A stretch of 64,000 nucleotides of DNA, taken from Natronoarchaeum philippinense. GTDB lineage: Archaea > Halobacteriota > Halobacteria > Halobacteriales > Natronoarchaeaceae. The DNA is taken from the NCBI RefSeq assembly GCF_900215575.1, contig NZ_OBEJ01000004.1, positions 62,001-126,000 of the forward strand, written 5' to 3'. The notes under the pieces were generated by a model, which made no database searches, was not told where the DNA came from, and saw nothing but the letters and a program-made list of their open reading frames with translations. Position 1 is the first letter of the stretch, and every line of letters begins with the position of its first letter. Made by a program: the position numbers and the translations under genes. Shown in pieces: positions 1 to 9,051 of this stretch.

Positions 1-1642
1 GCGAGTCCCACGCCGAAGCGTTGCTGGGCGTCGAGGTCAGTTCCTCACTCTGCCGGATCTCGCCCGAGACCTCGAAGGAGTACGTGCTCGACGAGTCGGT
101 ATCGGAGCCGTCGATCACGATCGCGTTCGGCAGCCCGTCGTCGGCGTCGCCGCCATCGTCGGCCGCCGTCTGGGCGACCAGCTCGTCCTCGGAGACCTCC
201 GAACCGTCGAGTTCGATCCACATCCAGTCGGCGTTGTCGACGGTCACGTCGGTGACCTGCCCGTACACCTCGTAGGCGTCGCCGTAGCCGTTGCCGGTGT
301 ACCCCGAGACGTTGTGGACGCCGTCGTCGCCGGCCTCGACGGTGAAGTTGCTCGTCGCGCGCACCTCGTTACCGCTCGGGCTGGAGTACGGCGAGTCGCT
401 GACCGGGACGACCGGGCCGTCGGCGGCGAACTCGTAGGTCGCTTCGCCGGCGTCTTCGGTCGAGACGAACGACACCAGATGGGGATCCATATCCGGCAGA
501 TCGTCGCCGCCGTCGCTCGAGGTCGTCTCCCCGTCGCGTCCCGCGTAGGTGTGGATCGGAATCCGAGGCTTGTCGGTCGCCTGCTGGGCGTCGCTGCCGG
601 TGACGGTGCCGGTCGCCTCGATGCCGATGTCGAAGCTGCCGTCGCCGGTGAGGTGGACGTTCTCGGCGCTCCAGCCGTCGCCGTGGTTGCCGATCGCCAT
701 GCTGGAGGAGTTCGTGTAGATCCGGGTGTTCCGGATGACGCCGCTGCCGCCCGAGAACTGGCTGGACATGTCGACGGGGTAGTAGCTGTCCACGCTGTGA
801 TAGATGTCACAGTCCTCGACGACGATGTTCTCGCCTGGCTGGCGGATTCGGAGGTTGCGCTGGTTCCAGACGCCGTCGTTGGGTGGCGAGGGGCCGTCGT
901 GGACCAGCGTGACCTCGCGTGCGACGCTGTTGCTCGATCCCAGCCGGAGATTCGAGATGTTGTTGTTCTTGTAGAGACCGCCCTCGACGATCACGCGACC
1001 GTCTTCGGCGTCGTCGAAGCCTGCACCGGGACCGCTGGCGTACAGCCCGTTGTCCGAGAACCCTTCGACGTAACAATCGATGAACTCGATCGTGCCGGCG
1101 TGGTCGGCGCCGACGTAGAGACCGACCGCGTCGTCGCCGTCGACGACGCCGTCGGGGAGCCACACCTTGTCGAGCACCATTCGCGCGTCCTCGTCGCGGG
1201 CCTCGGCGCGGAGCTTCGCCTCCTCACCGCCGGTCGCGCCGCGGATCGTGATGTTCTCCAGTCGTACTTCGCCGCTCTGGGCGCGGACGGCGTTGTACCG
1301 GTACTCGCCCTCGGGATGGTGGAATCGGACGGCGCCGGGCTCGCCGTCGCCGATCAGCGCGGCGTTCGAGTAGTCGCCGCCGAGGCCGCCGCCGTTCCAG
1401 TCGTAGTCGCCCGGCGGAACGTGAACCTCGTTGCCGCTCTGGAAGTGATCTTCGAGATACCCGTCGATCTCGTCGCCGTCTTCGAGCCCTTCGTCGCCGA
1501 GGTCGACGGTGGCTGCCGCCGCCGTTCCGCCGAGTAAGCTCGTCGTACCGACCGCCAGCCCTGCAGCGCTGGCGAGCTTGAGATACGATCGTCTGTTCAC
1601 GCCGGGGCTACCGTGTTCGGCCGCGTCGTTTGGATCTGCCAT
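1..1642 (-). CDS. Tat-exported parallel beta-helix protein (C-terminus outside window)
   Basis: The frame read from the ATG at 1642 stays open to the window edge, giving at least 547 residues. The N-terminus carries a twin-arginine signal (NRRSYLKL at about residues 16-23) followed by a hydrophobic, Ala-rich stretch ending near AAAA, so the protein is exported folded. After that come repeated short beta-rung segments (for example ENITIRG, EFIDCYVEG, VEDCDIYHS, IRNTRIYTN, AENVHLTG), typical of right-handed parallel beta-helix proteins that bind or cleave polysaccharide. No catalytic residues can be assigned. It faces away from the glycan-assembly genes that start at 2064. A surface glycan-binding, lyase or hydrolase role is inferred from the fold only. 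The strand is supported by Asp/Glu-rich composition and the Tat signal; the opposite-strand frame lacks both. Confidence 0.8.
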   Translation of the reverse strand, partial: MADPNDAAEHGSPGVNRRSYLKLASAAGLAVGTTSLLGGTAAAATVDLGDEGLEDGDEIDGYLEDHFQSGNEVHVPPGDYDWNGGGLGGDYSNAALIGDGEPGAVRFHHPEGEYRYNAVRAQSGEVRLENITIRGATGGEEAKLRAEARDEDARMVLDKVWLPDGVVDGDDAVGLYVGADHAGTIEFIDCYVEGFSDNGLYASGPGAGFDDAEDGRVIVEGGLYKNNNISNLRLGSSNSVAREVTLVHDGPSPPNDGVWNQRNLRIRQPGENIVVEDCDIYHSVDSYYPVDMSSQFSGGSGVIRNTRIYTNSSSMAIGNHGDGWSAENVHLTGDGSFDIGIEATGTVTGSDAQQATDKPRIPIHTYAGRDGETTSSDGGDDLPDMDPHLVSFVSTEDAGEATYEFAADGPVVPVSDSPYSSPSGNEVRATSNFTVEAGDDGVHNVSGYTGNGYGDAYEVYGQVTDVTVDNADWMWIELDGSEVSEDELVAQTAADDGGDADDGLPNAIVIDGSDTDSSSTYSFEVSGEIRQSEELTSTPSNASAWDS

Positions 1643-2063
1643 ATCTCGGTAGGACCACCCTACACAAATAGTGATTTTTACCGGATTCGTCTCGAAAACA
1701 GCAGGATCACCACTGATACGCACGAATAGTAGAGAGATACGTCAAGAATACTTGCTAGTCGGGTACCGATAGCAAACCGGTCGGGTAGCATGCACTTACC
1801 CACGCGACGGCATCGAGCGCGCGCTCGGAGGAGTGATCGGTTCGTGGTAGACCGAGCGTACCAGCCGGAGAGCGCATCCATCGCTGATAGTCGCCGCGAC
1901 GATACCGGAGCGATGCCGAGGGAGGGATTCGAGGGTAGAAAGCTTGGATTACCGGTAAGCCGAGGGTTACCGCGTCCGAACGGTTTCGCCGTTCCCGGGT
2001 GCGTGCAGCCGAGAGCGTGAAGGAAACCTATAACAAAGGCGACGCCAAGGCACTCCCTCGGAT
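1643..2063. other. Intergenic region, divergent promoters
   Basis: 421 bases between two divergent genes. Apart from the ATAACAAAG box just before the gene at 2064 and an AT-rich patch near 1660-1680 upstream of the gene starting at 1642, I see no gene or RNA. A 131-codon minus-strand frame here has a basic, Cys/Ser-rich composition and is not convincing. Confidence 0.6.
2030..2038 (+). promoter_or_regulatory. ATAACAAAG promoter box 1
   Basis: The exact 9-mer ATAACAAAG, preceded by CT to give CTATAACAAAGG, ends 25 nt before the ATG at 2064. That spacing suits a TATA-type element driving a leaderless transcript. The same 9-mer recurs at 6861, 10978, 15056 and, on the minus strand, 20609-20617. 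Confidence 0.6.
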
Positions 2064-3662
2064 ATGCGAACACTGCTTATCGGCATCGATGCCGCCTGCT
2101 CGCGGGTGTTAGACCCGCTGTTCGATGCAGGCGTGACCCCGACGCTCCGCGATATTTTCGAGGACGGCGTCTCGGGACGGCTCGACTCGCAGATTCCGCC
2201 GTGGACGCCGAGCGCGTGGCCGTCGGTCTACACGGGTGTCAATCCCGGAAAACACGGCGCCTACAGCTTCCTGTCGTTCGACGGCTACGACTGGGATGTC
2301 GTCAATCGCAGCGATGTCGAAGAGTACGCGCTCTGGGAACTGCTCGACAGACACGGACTCTCGAGCGTCGTCGTAAACGTCCCGGTGACACACCCGCCGA
2401 GCGAGATCGACGGCGCGGTCGTCCCCGGCTACATTGCGCCCGAAGATCCGGAGTGTCACCCCGCGGGCGTCCTCGAAGACATCCGATCGGAGATCGGCGA
2501 CTACCGAATCTACGGCGAGCGCGGCGGCGACGCCGACGAGCAGGCGGCGGAGTACTGCGAGCTGACGCGGATGCGGGGCCGGGCGTTCAGCTACCTCGCC
2601 GACCGGTTCGACCCCGACTTCGGCTTCGTCCAGTTTCAGCAGACCGACACGGTGTTTCACGAACACCCGGACCGCTGGGACATCGTCGAAGAGATCTACG
2701 CGACCGTCGACGAGGAGATCGCCGCGATCGTCGAGGATCACGATCCGGACACCGTGCTCGTCGTCAGCGACCACGGGATCGGCGAGTACGACGGCTACGA
2801 GTTCCGGATCAACGAGTTCCTCGACGAACAGGGGTACATCGAACGAACCGCCGGCGACGGCGGGATGCCGTCGTGGTCCTCGATCGCGCGCAATGAGTTA
2901 CAGACCGGTCGGACGGACGGCAACAGCGGTCGGTCGCCGCTGGAGCGGTCGCTGTCGATGGCCGCCAAGGTCGGCATCACCAGCCAGCGCCTCGCGGCGG
3001 TCGTCGAGCGCCTCGGACTGACCGAGTTCGTCCTCGATCGCGTCTCGACCGACACCGTCCGCGCCGCGACCGAGCAGGTCGACTTCGAGCGCTCGACGGC
3101 GTACATGCGCTCGCGGATCGAACTCGGCGTCCGGATCAACCTGCAGGGCCGCGAGCCCGGCGGCGTCGTCGCACCGGAGGAGTACGACGCCGTTCGCGAC
3201 CGGCTGATCTCCTCGTTACGGTCGGTCGAGACGCCCGACGGCGATCCGATGTTCGACGCCGTCGTCCCCCGCGAGCGGCTCTTTGAGGGCAAGCGCCTCG
3301 AAGCCGCCCCCGATGTCGTGACGGTCCCCGCCGACTTCGACAACTTCCTGTCGGCGTCGCTGCTGGGCGAACAGTTCGCCGCGCCGAGCGATCCTTGGAA
3401 CCACAAGATCGACGGCGCCTTCGCCGCGGCCGGCGAGGCGATCGGCGACGCCGATCCCACGTCGGCGCATCTGTTCGACGTGGCGCCGACCGTGCTTGCG
3501 ACGATGGGCGTCCCCGCAAGCGACCGAATGGACGGGGCCGCGATGCCGTTCGTCGAGCCGAGCGGGACGACCGAGTATCCGACCTACGATCGAGCGACCA
3601 CGGTTAGCACGGACGACGACGGCGTCGAACAGCAACTCACTAGCCTCGGATATCTGGAATGA
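2064..3662 (+). CDS. Alkaline phosphatase superfamily phosphodiesterase/pyrophosphatase-like protein
   Basis: A 532-residue protein of the type I phosphodiesterase/nucleotide pyrophosphatase branch of the alkaline phosphatase superfamily. Metal-ligand Asp9 lies in the opening LLIGIDA strand. The nucleophile-type Thr48 lies in PPWTPSAWPSVYTG. QTDTVFHEH (about residue 193) and VVSDHG (about 234-239) supply the remaining metal ligands. No signal peptide is seen, so it is probably cytoplasmic. It is the first gene of a unit with the FemAB-like gene at 3659, whose start overlaps its stop by 4 nt. Members of this family in archaeal glycan clusters probably cleave phosphodiester or pyrophosphate bonds of nucleotide- or lipid-linked sugars; the substrate here is unknown. 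The start is supported by the promoter box 25 nt upstream. Confidence 0.8.
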   Translation: MRTLLIGIDAACSRVLDPLFDAGVTPTLRDIFEDGVSGRLDSQIPPWTPSAWPSVYTGVNPGKHGAYSFLSFDGYDWDVVNRSDVEEYALWELLDRHGLSSVVVNVPVTHPPSEIDGAVVPGYIAPEDPECHPAGVLEDIRSEIGDYRIYGERGGDADEQAAEYCELTRMRGRAFSYLADRFDPDFGFVQFQQTDTVFHEHPDRWDIVEEIYATVDEEIAAIVEDHDPDTVLVVSDHGIGEYDGYEFRINEFLDEQGYIERTAGDGGMPSWSSIARNELQTGRTDGNSGRSPLERSLSMAAKVGITSQRLAAVVERLGLTEFVLDRVSTDTVRAATEQVDFERSTAYMRSRIELGVRINLQGREPGGVVAPEEYDAVRDRLISSLRSVETPDGDPMFDAVVPRERLFEGKRLEAAPDVVTVPADFDNFLSASLLGEQFAAPSDPWNHKIDGAFAAAGEAIGDADPTSAHLFDVAPTVLATMGVPASDRMDGAAMPFVEPSGTTEYPTYDRATTVSTDDDGVEQQLTSLGYLE

Positions 3663-4663
3663 GCATCGAAATCGAAGTGTTCGACCGCAACGATCGGGAT
3701 CGGTGGAATCAGCTCGTCGAGGACTCCCCGCAAGGAACCCCGTTTCACCGGTACGAGGCACTCGAAGTGCTCGCCGACCACTCCGACGCGAACCTGCATC
3801 CGCTGGTCGGCTACAAGGGCCAAGAGCCGGTCGGACTGTTCCCGGTCTTCGGGATGTACAAGGGCCCCGTCGCGGCGGCGTTCTCGCCGCCGCCGGACCT
3901 GAAGGTGAGCTACCTCGGGCCGGCGCTGGTGAATTTCGAGCAGCTCAAACGACGGCGTGCAGAGCGGCGTCATTCCCGGTTCGTCGAGCAGTGTCTCGAC
4001 GTGCTGGAGACCGAACTCAATCCCAAATTCACGCTCGTTCGAGCGTCGCCGTGGTACGACGACCCGCGCCCGTTCACGTGGAGCGACTTCGACGTACAGT
4101 TGGCACACACCTACGTCGTCGATCTCTCGCCGGGACGCGACGATCTGCTCTCGCAGTTCAGCAGCGACGCCCGCCGCAACGTCACGAACGACCCCGACGC
4201 CGATGTCGTGATCCGAGAAGACGGTGCCGGCGTGATCCGCCGGATCATCGAACAAGTCCGGGAGCGCCACCGCGAGCAAGACGAGTCGTTCCTGCTCTCG
4301 GCAGAGATGGTGACGGAGCTGTTCGAACGGCTTCCCGACGGCGTGGTTCGACCGTACGCGTGTACGGTCGACGGCCGGTTCGCCGGCGGCGTCGTCGTGC
4401 TCGACGACGGCGACACCGTCTACCGCTGGCAGGGCGGCGCCAAGCCCGACACGAGGGTTGCGATCAACGACCGCCTCGACTGGCGGATCATCACCGACGC
4501 CATCGATCGCGGACGGACGGAGTACGACCTCGTCGGCGCGAACAACCAGCGGCTCTGTGGCTACAAGGCCAAGTTCGCTCCCGATCTACAGACCTACTAC
4601 AGCATTCGGGACGGCACCCGCAGCATGAACTTTGTGTCAGGGCTGTACAAGCAGCTGCGGTGA
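3659..4663 (+). CDS. FemAB/GNAT-like acyltransferase (BioF2-like domain)
   Basis: A 334-residue protein with the two-lobed GNAT fold of the FemAB-like group (PF13480 type). Visible family features are PFHRYEALEVL near residue 29, the PVGLFPVF strand, and the C-terminal NQRLCGYKAKF segment. Relatives in exopolysaccharide clusters transfer acyl or aminoacyl groups to sugars. It overlaps the upstream gene by 4 nt (ATGA), which implies translational coupling. A clear paralog of the same length lies at 11021-12025 and shares the GxKGQxPVGLFP, DDPRPF(T/S)WS and L(C)xYKxKF blocks. The donor and acceptor cannot be read from sequence. Confidence 0.75.
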   Translation: MSIEIEVFDRNDRDRWNQLVEDSPQGTPFHRYEALEVLADHSDANLHPLVGYKGQEPVGLFPVFGMYKGPVAAAFSPPPDLKVSYLGPALVNFEQLKRRRAERRHSRFVEQCLDVLETELNPKFTLVRASPWYDDPRPFTWSDFDVQLAHTYVVDLSPGRDDLLSQFSSDARRNVTNDPDADVVIREDGAGVIRRIIEQVRERHREQDESFLLSAEMVTELFERLPDGVVRPYACTVDGRFAGGVVVLDDGDTVYRWQGGAKPDTRVAINDRLDWRIITDAIDRGRTEYDLVGANNQRLCGYKAKFAPDLQTYYSIRDGTRSMNFVSGLYKQLR

Positions 4664-4676
4664 GTCGGACCGGGAT

Positions 4677-5828
4677 CTATCGATCGGGTATGGCGGCGTC
4701 CCGGAACACGTCGACGCTCGCCTCGTCGTCCTCGACGAGCGCGGTCACGAAGTTCGTCGTGTCGATCTTGTCGGCCAGCAGTTTCCGTCGTCGCTCACGC
4801 CAGTCCTCGTCGCCGTCGAGGATCGAGATCGCCTTTTGAATGGCCCGGTCGTGGCGGCGTTCGCCGGCGTAGCTAAACACCAGTCCGTACTCGTCGCGTA
4901 GCTCGCGGATGTTGCCCATCCCGCGGATCGTCGAGACGAGAATCGCGGGGGTTCCGAGCACCGCGCTCTCGGTCGCCATCGTCGCGCTCTCGCCGACGAA
5001 CAGATCAGCCCGAGCGAGGAGGTCGTGAGCGCGCTCCGGCGGTACCGACAGTTCGCGGTCGGCCAGTTCCGACGGGAGGTCAGCTTCGGCGGTGATGATC
5101 ACTCGCGCGCCTTCGGCTTCGAGCCGTTCGACCGCGTCGACGGCGTCACCGATGCCCTCGTCGCCGATGTCGTGGGCGGCCTCCCACGAGACCAACCGAA
5201 GGACGACGAGGCGTTCGTCCGGTTCGAGACCGATCTCCTCGGCGATGGACGGATCGGGCGAGAAGCGATTGGGGTGGAGATACGCTAACTCGTGGTAGCC
5301 GGGGTACTTGACGTGGTTGTCGCCGATGTCGTCCTGATAGAACTCGGGGCTACAGACTCGATCGGCAAGCGGGTAGACGAACCGCTTTCGATAGGTCGCG
5401 TGCTCTGTGTCGGTGAACACGAGGTCCCGGCAGCCAAGTGCCGACGAGACGTGGACGACGCCCGGCTCGCCGATCGCCATCATCACGTCCGGGTCGATCC
5501 GGCGCGCGCGGCGGAGCAGCCGCCACTCGTAGGCCGCCTGAACGGCCGCCTTTCCGGGTAGGCTCGACGCCCGACCGGCGATAACCTCGTGGTCGATCTC
5601 GTAGGCGTCGAGCAGGTCGACGGCGATGTCTTTCTCGCGCGCGAAGACGTGGACGTCGTGGCCGCGCGCTTCGAGTTCGTCGATGGCGTTCCGGAAGAAG
5701 TGTACGTGGGCCGGATGCTGGATCGTGACGACGACATCGAGCGAGGGCTGGTCGCCGTCGCGGCCGAGTTCCGTTCGGGTGTGCGTTCGGGGCGAGTCGG
5801 CATCATCGTACTGTTGGCTGGCGGTCAT
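4677..5828 (-). CDS. DUF354 family protein (glycosyltransferase-like)
   Basis: A 383-residue protein of the DUF354 family, which has the two-Rossmann GT-B look of glycosyltransferases or sugar epimerases. It opens with a variable polar leader, then DVVVTIQHPAHVHFFRNAI near residue 30. In the C-terminal half ADLFVGESATMATESAVLGTP is the conserved nucleotide-sugar-binding region. The start chosen is the ATG at 5828, which overlaps the TGA of the upstream gene (5825-5827); a longer frame upstream of it overlaps that gene and is unlikely. No signal peptide or membrane segment is visible. With the deacetylase-like gene it forms a two-gene unit pointing away from the acyltransferase gene at 7009. 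Role inferred: glycan assembly. Confidence 0.75.
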   Translation of the reverse strand: MTASQQYDDADSPRTHTRTELGRDGDQPSLDVVVTIQHPAHVHFFRNAIDELEARGHDVHVFAREKDIAVDLLDAYEIDHEVIAGRASSLPGKAAVQAAYEWRLLRRARRIDPDVMMAIGEPGVVHVSSALGCRDLVFTDTEHATYRKRFVYPLADRVCSPEFYQDDIGDNHVKYPGYHELAYLHPNRFSPDPSIAEEIGLEPDERLVVLRLVSWEAAHDIGDEGIGDAVDAVERLEAEGARVIITAEADLPSELADRELSVPPERAHDLLARADLFVGESATMATESAVLGTPAILVSTIRGMGNIRELRDEYGLVFSYAGERRHDRAIQKAISILDGDEDWRERRRKLLADKIDTTNFVTALVEDDEASVDVFRDAAIPDR

Positions 5829-6697
5829 CGTTCCACGGCGTTGAGCCCGCGCTTGGCGACGTTGACCGCGTAGTCTTTGGTCCATTCGACGGCGAACTCC
5901 GTCGTCGTACGCGCCCACCGGTTCGGGTGCGAGAGCACGCACAGCCGGTCGATCTCGCCCGATCGAAGCAGCGCGGCCAGCTCCTCGGTCGTGTCGACTT
6001 GGACGTGCTTTTCGCCTTGGCCCATGGTGTGATCCTTGATCTTCAACTCGCCGTCCCGCCACGTTCGCCCCGTGTCCGAGAAGTACGTCACGTCCTCGAA
6101 ATCCATCGAGAGGTACGCCTCGCCGAGCAGGTCGTACGTCTCGAACGTTGGTGGGCTATCGTCGCGTCCGACACTCCCACCGCTGCTAGAAGTGGGGTGG
6201 GTCGACGCCAGCCGACCGCCGTCGGTCGCAGTTGCGCCATCCGCCCACATGTCGCGGTTGTCGTGGGCGGTCAGTGGATTGCCGTGCATGCAGATCGTGT
6301 CGACCGAGACGAGCGCTCGGAGTCGGGCGAGTTCGGCGCTGAAGAACTCGTGAGCCGCCGAAACGTCGCCGTCGGCACGATCGAGGTCCTCGTAGTGGTA
6401 GCCGACCTCGTGGCCGAGTTCCTCGATGCGTCTGATCAGGCCCGGCCGAAACGTCTTCTCGATCGTCCGGACGTAGTAGGTGCTCGGCACCTCCTTTTGG
6501 GCCTCGAGTCGGGCCATGTCGAGGGCGTTCTCGGGCTTTCGGTCGACGTCGTGGCGGAGCACGACGAACTGCTCGGGGAGCTCCCCGGCGTCCGTCGCGA
6601 GATACTCCCTGACCGTGAGAAACGAGTACCCCGCTTCGAGCCCCGCGTCGAGGAGCTCACCGTACGTCTCGAAGGTGAAATCGCGGTTCGTACCCAT
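5825..6697 (-). CDS. Polysaccharide deacetylase-like protein
   Basis: A 290-residue protein resembling the NodB/CE4-like polysaccharide deacetylases. RHDVDRKPENAL (about residues 48-59) holds the Asp-Asp type metal/catalytic motif as HDVD, and GHEVGYHYEDLD (about 94-105) the His motif. There is no signal sequence, so it probably acts in the cytoplasm on a lipid- or nucleotide-linked precursor. A Gly/Ser/Thr-rich stretch of about 30 residues (about 150-180) interrupts the domain between the HDNRDMW and FETYDLLGE segments and looks like a species-specific loop insertion. It is the first gene of a two-gene unit, overlapping the DUF354 gene by 4 nt. The deacetylase name is by fold; activity is not certain. 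Confidence 0.7.
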   Translation of the reverse strand: MGTNRDFTFETYGELLDAGLEAGYSFLTVREYLATDAGELPEQFVVLRHDVDRKPENALDMARLEAQKEVPSTYYVRTIEKTFRPGLIRRIEELGHEVGYHYEDLDRADGDVSAAHEFFSAELARLRALVSVDTICMHGNPLTAHDNRDMWADGATATDGGRLASTHPTSSSGGSVGRDDSPPTFETYDLLGEAYLSMDFEDVTYFSDTGRTWRDGELKIKDHTMGQGEKHVQVDTTEELAALLRSGEIDRLCVLSHPNRWARTTTEFAVEWTKDYAVNVAKRGLNAVER

Positions 6698-6860
6698 CAG
6701 TAACCGATAGAAGATAGTGCGCGGTGTTAGTAATCGGAGACCTATCTGTCGCTGCGGTGGGGTAGCCGGGTGCTACGAGAATCGACGGCTGCTGGCCCCC
6801 GGAGGCCACAGTGTACGACGGCGTCGACCGTACAGCCACCTTACCTGTCGCAAGTGCGCT

Positions 6861-6869
6861 ATAACAAAG
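6861..6869 (+). promoter_or_regulatory. ATAACAAAG promoter box 2
   Basis: An exact copy of the 9-mer, again preceded by CT as at box 1. The first downstream ATG is that of a 29-codon frame at 6923; the first large gene starts at 7009. An inverted repeat, AACGCC/GGCGTT (6894-6913), lies in the presumed leader. Confidence 0.5.
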
Positions 6870-6922
6870 AGAACACGACGTAACTGCCGGACAACGCCTG
6901 TCTGCGGGCGTTGAGGAACTGC

Positions 6923-7012
6923 ATGGTCTACACGCACAGCGGGCGCGACAGCACAGCATCGAAGCGGCGACGGACGGGAACGAAGCGCCGACCGACGGGA
7001 GGGCGGCGATGA
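6923..7012 (+). CDS. Possible 29-residue basic upstream ORF coupled to acyltransferase gene
   Basis: A short frame, ATG at 6923 to TGA at 7010-7012, whose stop overlaps the ATG of the acyltransferase gene (ATGA). The peptide is rich in Arg, Lys, Thr and Gly, unlike the acidic proteome. It may be a regulatory leader peptide or chance. It is reported because three other genes in the window have the same overlap arrangement. Confidence 0.3.
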   Translation: MVYTHSGRDSTASKRRRTGTKRRPTGGRR

Positions 7013-7584
7013 CCGACGCGGAACTCGGACCCGGCGTCGACGTGCAGGGCGACGCCACGGTTGGCACTCCCGGCGACGACGACGTACCGGAGATCGGCGC
7101 CGGCGCGACGATCCGGTCGGGGACGATCATCTACTCCGACGTGATGATCGGCGACCGGTTCCAGACCGGGCACAACGCGCTGATTCGAGAGGACACCGTC
7201 ATCGGCGACGACGTGGTCGTCGGCACGAACACGGTGGTCGACGGGACGACGACGATCGGCTCCGAGGTGAGCCTCCAGACCGGCGTGTACGTCCCGCCGT
7301 ACACCGAGATCGGCGATCAGGTGTTTCTCGGCCCTCACGCCGTCTGTACGAACGATCCCTATCCGATCCGACGGGATGTCGACCTCGTCGGCCCGACGCT
7401 GGAGGATCACGTCTCGATCGGCGCCAACGCGGTGTTGCTGCCCGGCGTCACGGTCGGCGAAGGATCGTTCGTCGCCGCGGGCGCCGTCGTGACCGAAGAC
7501 GTCCCGCCGGAGACGCTCGCAGTCGGCGCGCCGGCCAGCCACGAACCGCTCCCCGAACCGCTCGACGGACAGAACACGATCTAA
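7009..7584 (+). CDS. Left-handed beta-helix (hexapeptide repeat) acyltransferase
   Basis: A 191-residue protein built from hexapeptide turns ([47 protein letters not shown] and others), the left-handed beta-helix fold of sugar O- or N-acyltransferases. The central [19 protein letters not shown] stretch matches the active-site region of UDP-amino-sugar N-acetyltransferases. It directly precedes a UDP-sugar dehydrogenase, ending immediately before that gene's ATG, so both probably modify the same nucleotide sugar. The exact substrate is not determined. Confidence 0.82.
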   Translation: MTDAELGPGVDVQGDATVGTPGDDDVPEIGAGATIRSGTIIYSDVMIGDRFQTGHNALIREDTVIGDDVVVGTNTVVDGTTTIGSEVSLQTGVYVPPYTEIGDQVFLGPHAVCTNDPYPIRRDVDLVGPTLEDHVSIGANAVLLPGVTVGEGSFVAAGAVVTEDVPPETLAVGAPASHEPLPEPLDGQNTI

Positions 7585-9051
7585 ATGAGCCGATCGACGA
7601 CCGCACTGTACGACGCCGACGCATCGACTGACGAACAGCGACGAGCCTTCCGCTCGGGAGAGATCCCGGTCGCGGTCTACGGGCTCGGCAAGATGGGCCT
7701 GCCGCTGGCGACCGTCTACGCCGAGACCTGCGGCAACGTGATCGGCGCCGACATCGACGAGAACGTCGTCGAGACGGTCAACGCGGGCGAGTGTCACGTC
7801 AAGCGCGAGCCGGGACTGGCCGACATCGTAGCCGAGACCGTCGAGTCAGGCGCACTCCGAGCAGTCAGCGACCCCGCCGAAGCCGCCGGCGAGGCGAGAG
7901 TCCACGTGGTTATCGTGCCGACGCTGCTCAGCGAGGACGACGCGCCGGATCTGTCGATTCTCCGCGAGGTGGTCGACGACATCGCCGTCGGGCTAGCGCC
8001 GGGCGACCTCGTCGTCGTGGAGTCGACGGTCCCACCCCGGACGTGCTCGGACGTGGTCGGCCCGCGCCTTCGGGAGAAGAGCGGGCTCGACGCCAACGAG
8101 TTCGGACTGGCGTTCTGTCCGGAGCGAACCGCCAGCGGGCGGGCGATAGAAGACATCCGCGGCGCGTACCCGAAGGTGGTCGGCGGCGTCGACGCCGAGA
8201 GCAGGCGGGCCGCCCAGCTCGTGTACGACGCGATCAACGAGGCGGGGACGATCCCGGTCTCGGACGCGACGACGGCCGAGGCCGTCAAGGTGTTCGAGGG
8301 CGTGTATCGGGACGTCAACATCGCGCTGGCCAACGAACTCGCCCGGATGGCCGACGAGCTAGCGGTCGATGTCACGGAGGCGATCGAGGTCGCAAACACC
8401 CAGCCGTTCTGTGACATCCACGATCCCGGACCGGGCGTCGGGGGCCACTGCATCCCCTACTACCCCTATTTCCTGATCAACGGGCTGGATTCCTGGAACC
8501 GGCTGCTCTCGACGGCCCGCGAAGTCAACGACGAGATGCCCGCGTTCACCGTGCGAAAGCTCGCCGAAGAGCTGGCGACCGCCGGGAAGAACGTCGCCGA
8601 CGCGACGGTGCTCGTCCTCGGGCTGACCTACCGAGCCGGCGTCGAGGAGACCCGCGCGAGCCCGGCGATTCCGATCACCGAGCGCCTCGAAGAGTTGGGC
8701 GCCGAGGTGGTGACGGTCGATCCGATGCTCGACGACGCCGACGGGTTCGCCGGCCGGCAGATCCCGATCGGCGCCATCCACGAGCAGGACGCCGACGCCG
8801 CGGTACTGGTCACCGCACACGAGGAGTTCGAGGCGATCGACTGGGCGGCGTTCGAGCGCTCGCTGGTCGTCGTCGACGGCCAGCAGGCCCTCGACCTCTC
8901 GGAGACGCCACACCGCCAGTACACGATCGGCGTCGGCCGCGGCGCCGAAAATGCCGGTGAGTACGAGGAACGGCGTGCTGATGAGTCTGAGACGGCTGTC
9001 CCGGAACGACTCGGAGACGGCGGGAGCGTGCCGCGAGACGACGGATGCTAG
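7585..9051 (+). CDS. Nucleotide sugar dehydrogenase (UDP-ManNAc/UDP-glucose dehydrogenase family)
   Basis: A 488-residue NAD-dependent dehydrogenase that oxidises C6 of a UDP-sugar to a uronic acid. The N-terminal Rossmann motif is VYGLGKMGLPLA (about residues 32-43). ESTVPPRT and FCPERTASG are family blocks, and the catalytic Cys289 lies in GVGGHCIPYYPYF. The C-terminal UDP-binding domain follows (LGLTYRAGVEETRASPA). The HCIPYYPYF form is closest to UDP-N-acetylmannosamine dehydrogenases. The last 40 or so residues are an unconserved polar tail. It overlaps the next gene by 7 nt. It would supply a uronic acid for the acidic surface glycan made by this cluster. Confidence 0.88.
   Translation: MSRSTTALYDADASTDEQRRAFRSGEIPVAVYGLGKMGLPLATVYAETCGNVIGADIDENVVETVNAGECHVKREPGLADIVAETVESGALRAVSDPAEAAGEARVHVVIVPTLLSEDDAPDLSILREVVDDIAVGLAPGDLVVVESTVPPRTCSDVVGPRLREKSGLDANEFGLAFCPERTASGRAIEDIRGAYPKVVGGVDAESRRAAQLVYDAINEAGTIPVSDATTAEAVKVFEGVYRDVNIALANELARMADELAVDVTEAIEVANTQPFCDIHDPGPGVGGHCIPYYPYFLINGLDSWNRLLSTAREVNDEMPAFTVRKLAEELATAGKNVADATVLVLGLTYRAGVEETRASPAIPITERLEELGAEVVTVDPMLDDADGFAGRQIPIGAIHEQDADAAVLVTAHEEFEAIDWAAFERSLVVVDGQQALDLSETPHRQYTIGVGRGAENAGEYEERRADESETAVPERLGDGGSVPRDDGC

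Noticed and set aside
314-1537. A 407-codon plus-strand frame opposite the beta-helix gene
   Set aside because: Val/Arg-rich shadow typical of GC-rich DNA; the minus strand has a Tat signal, beta-helix repeats and acidic composition.
1678-2073. A 131-codon minus-strand frame upstream of the AP-superfamily gene
   Set aside because: It overlaps the start and promoter of the gene at 2064 and has basic, low-acid composition without family motifs.
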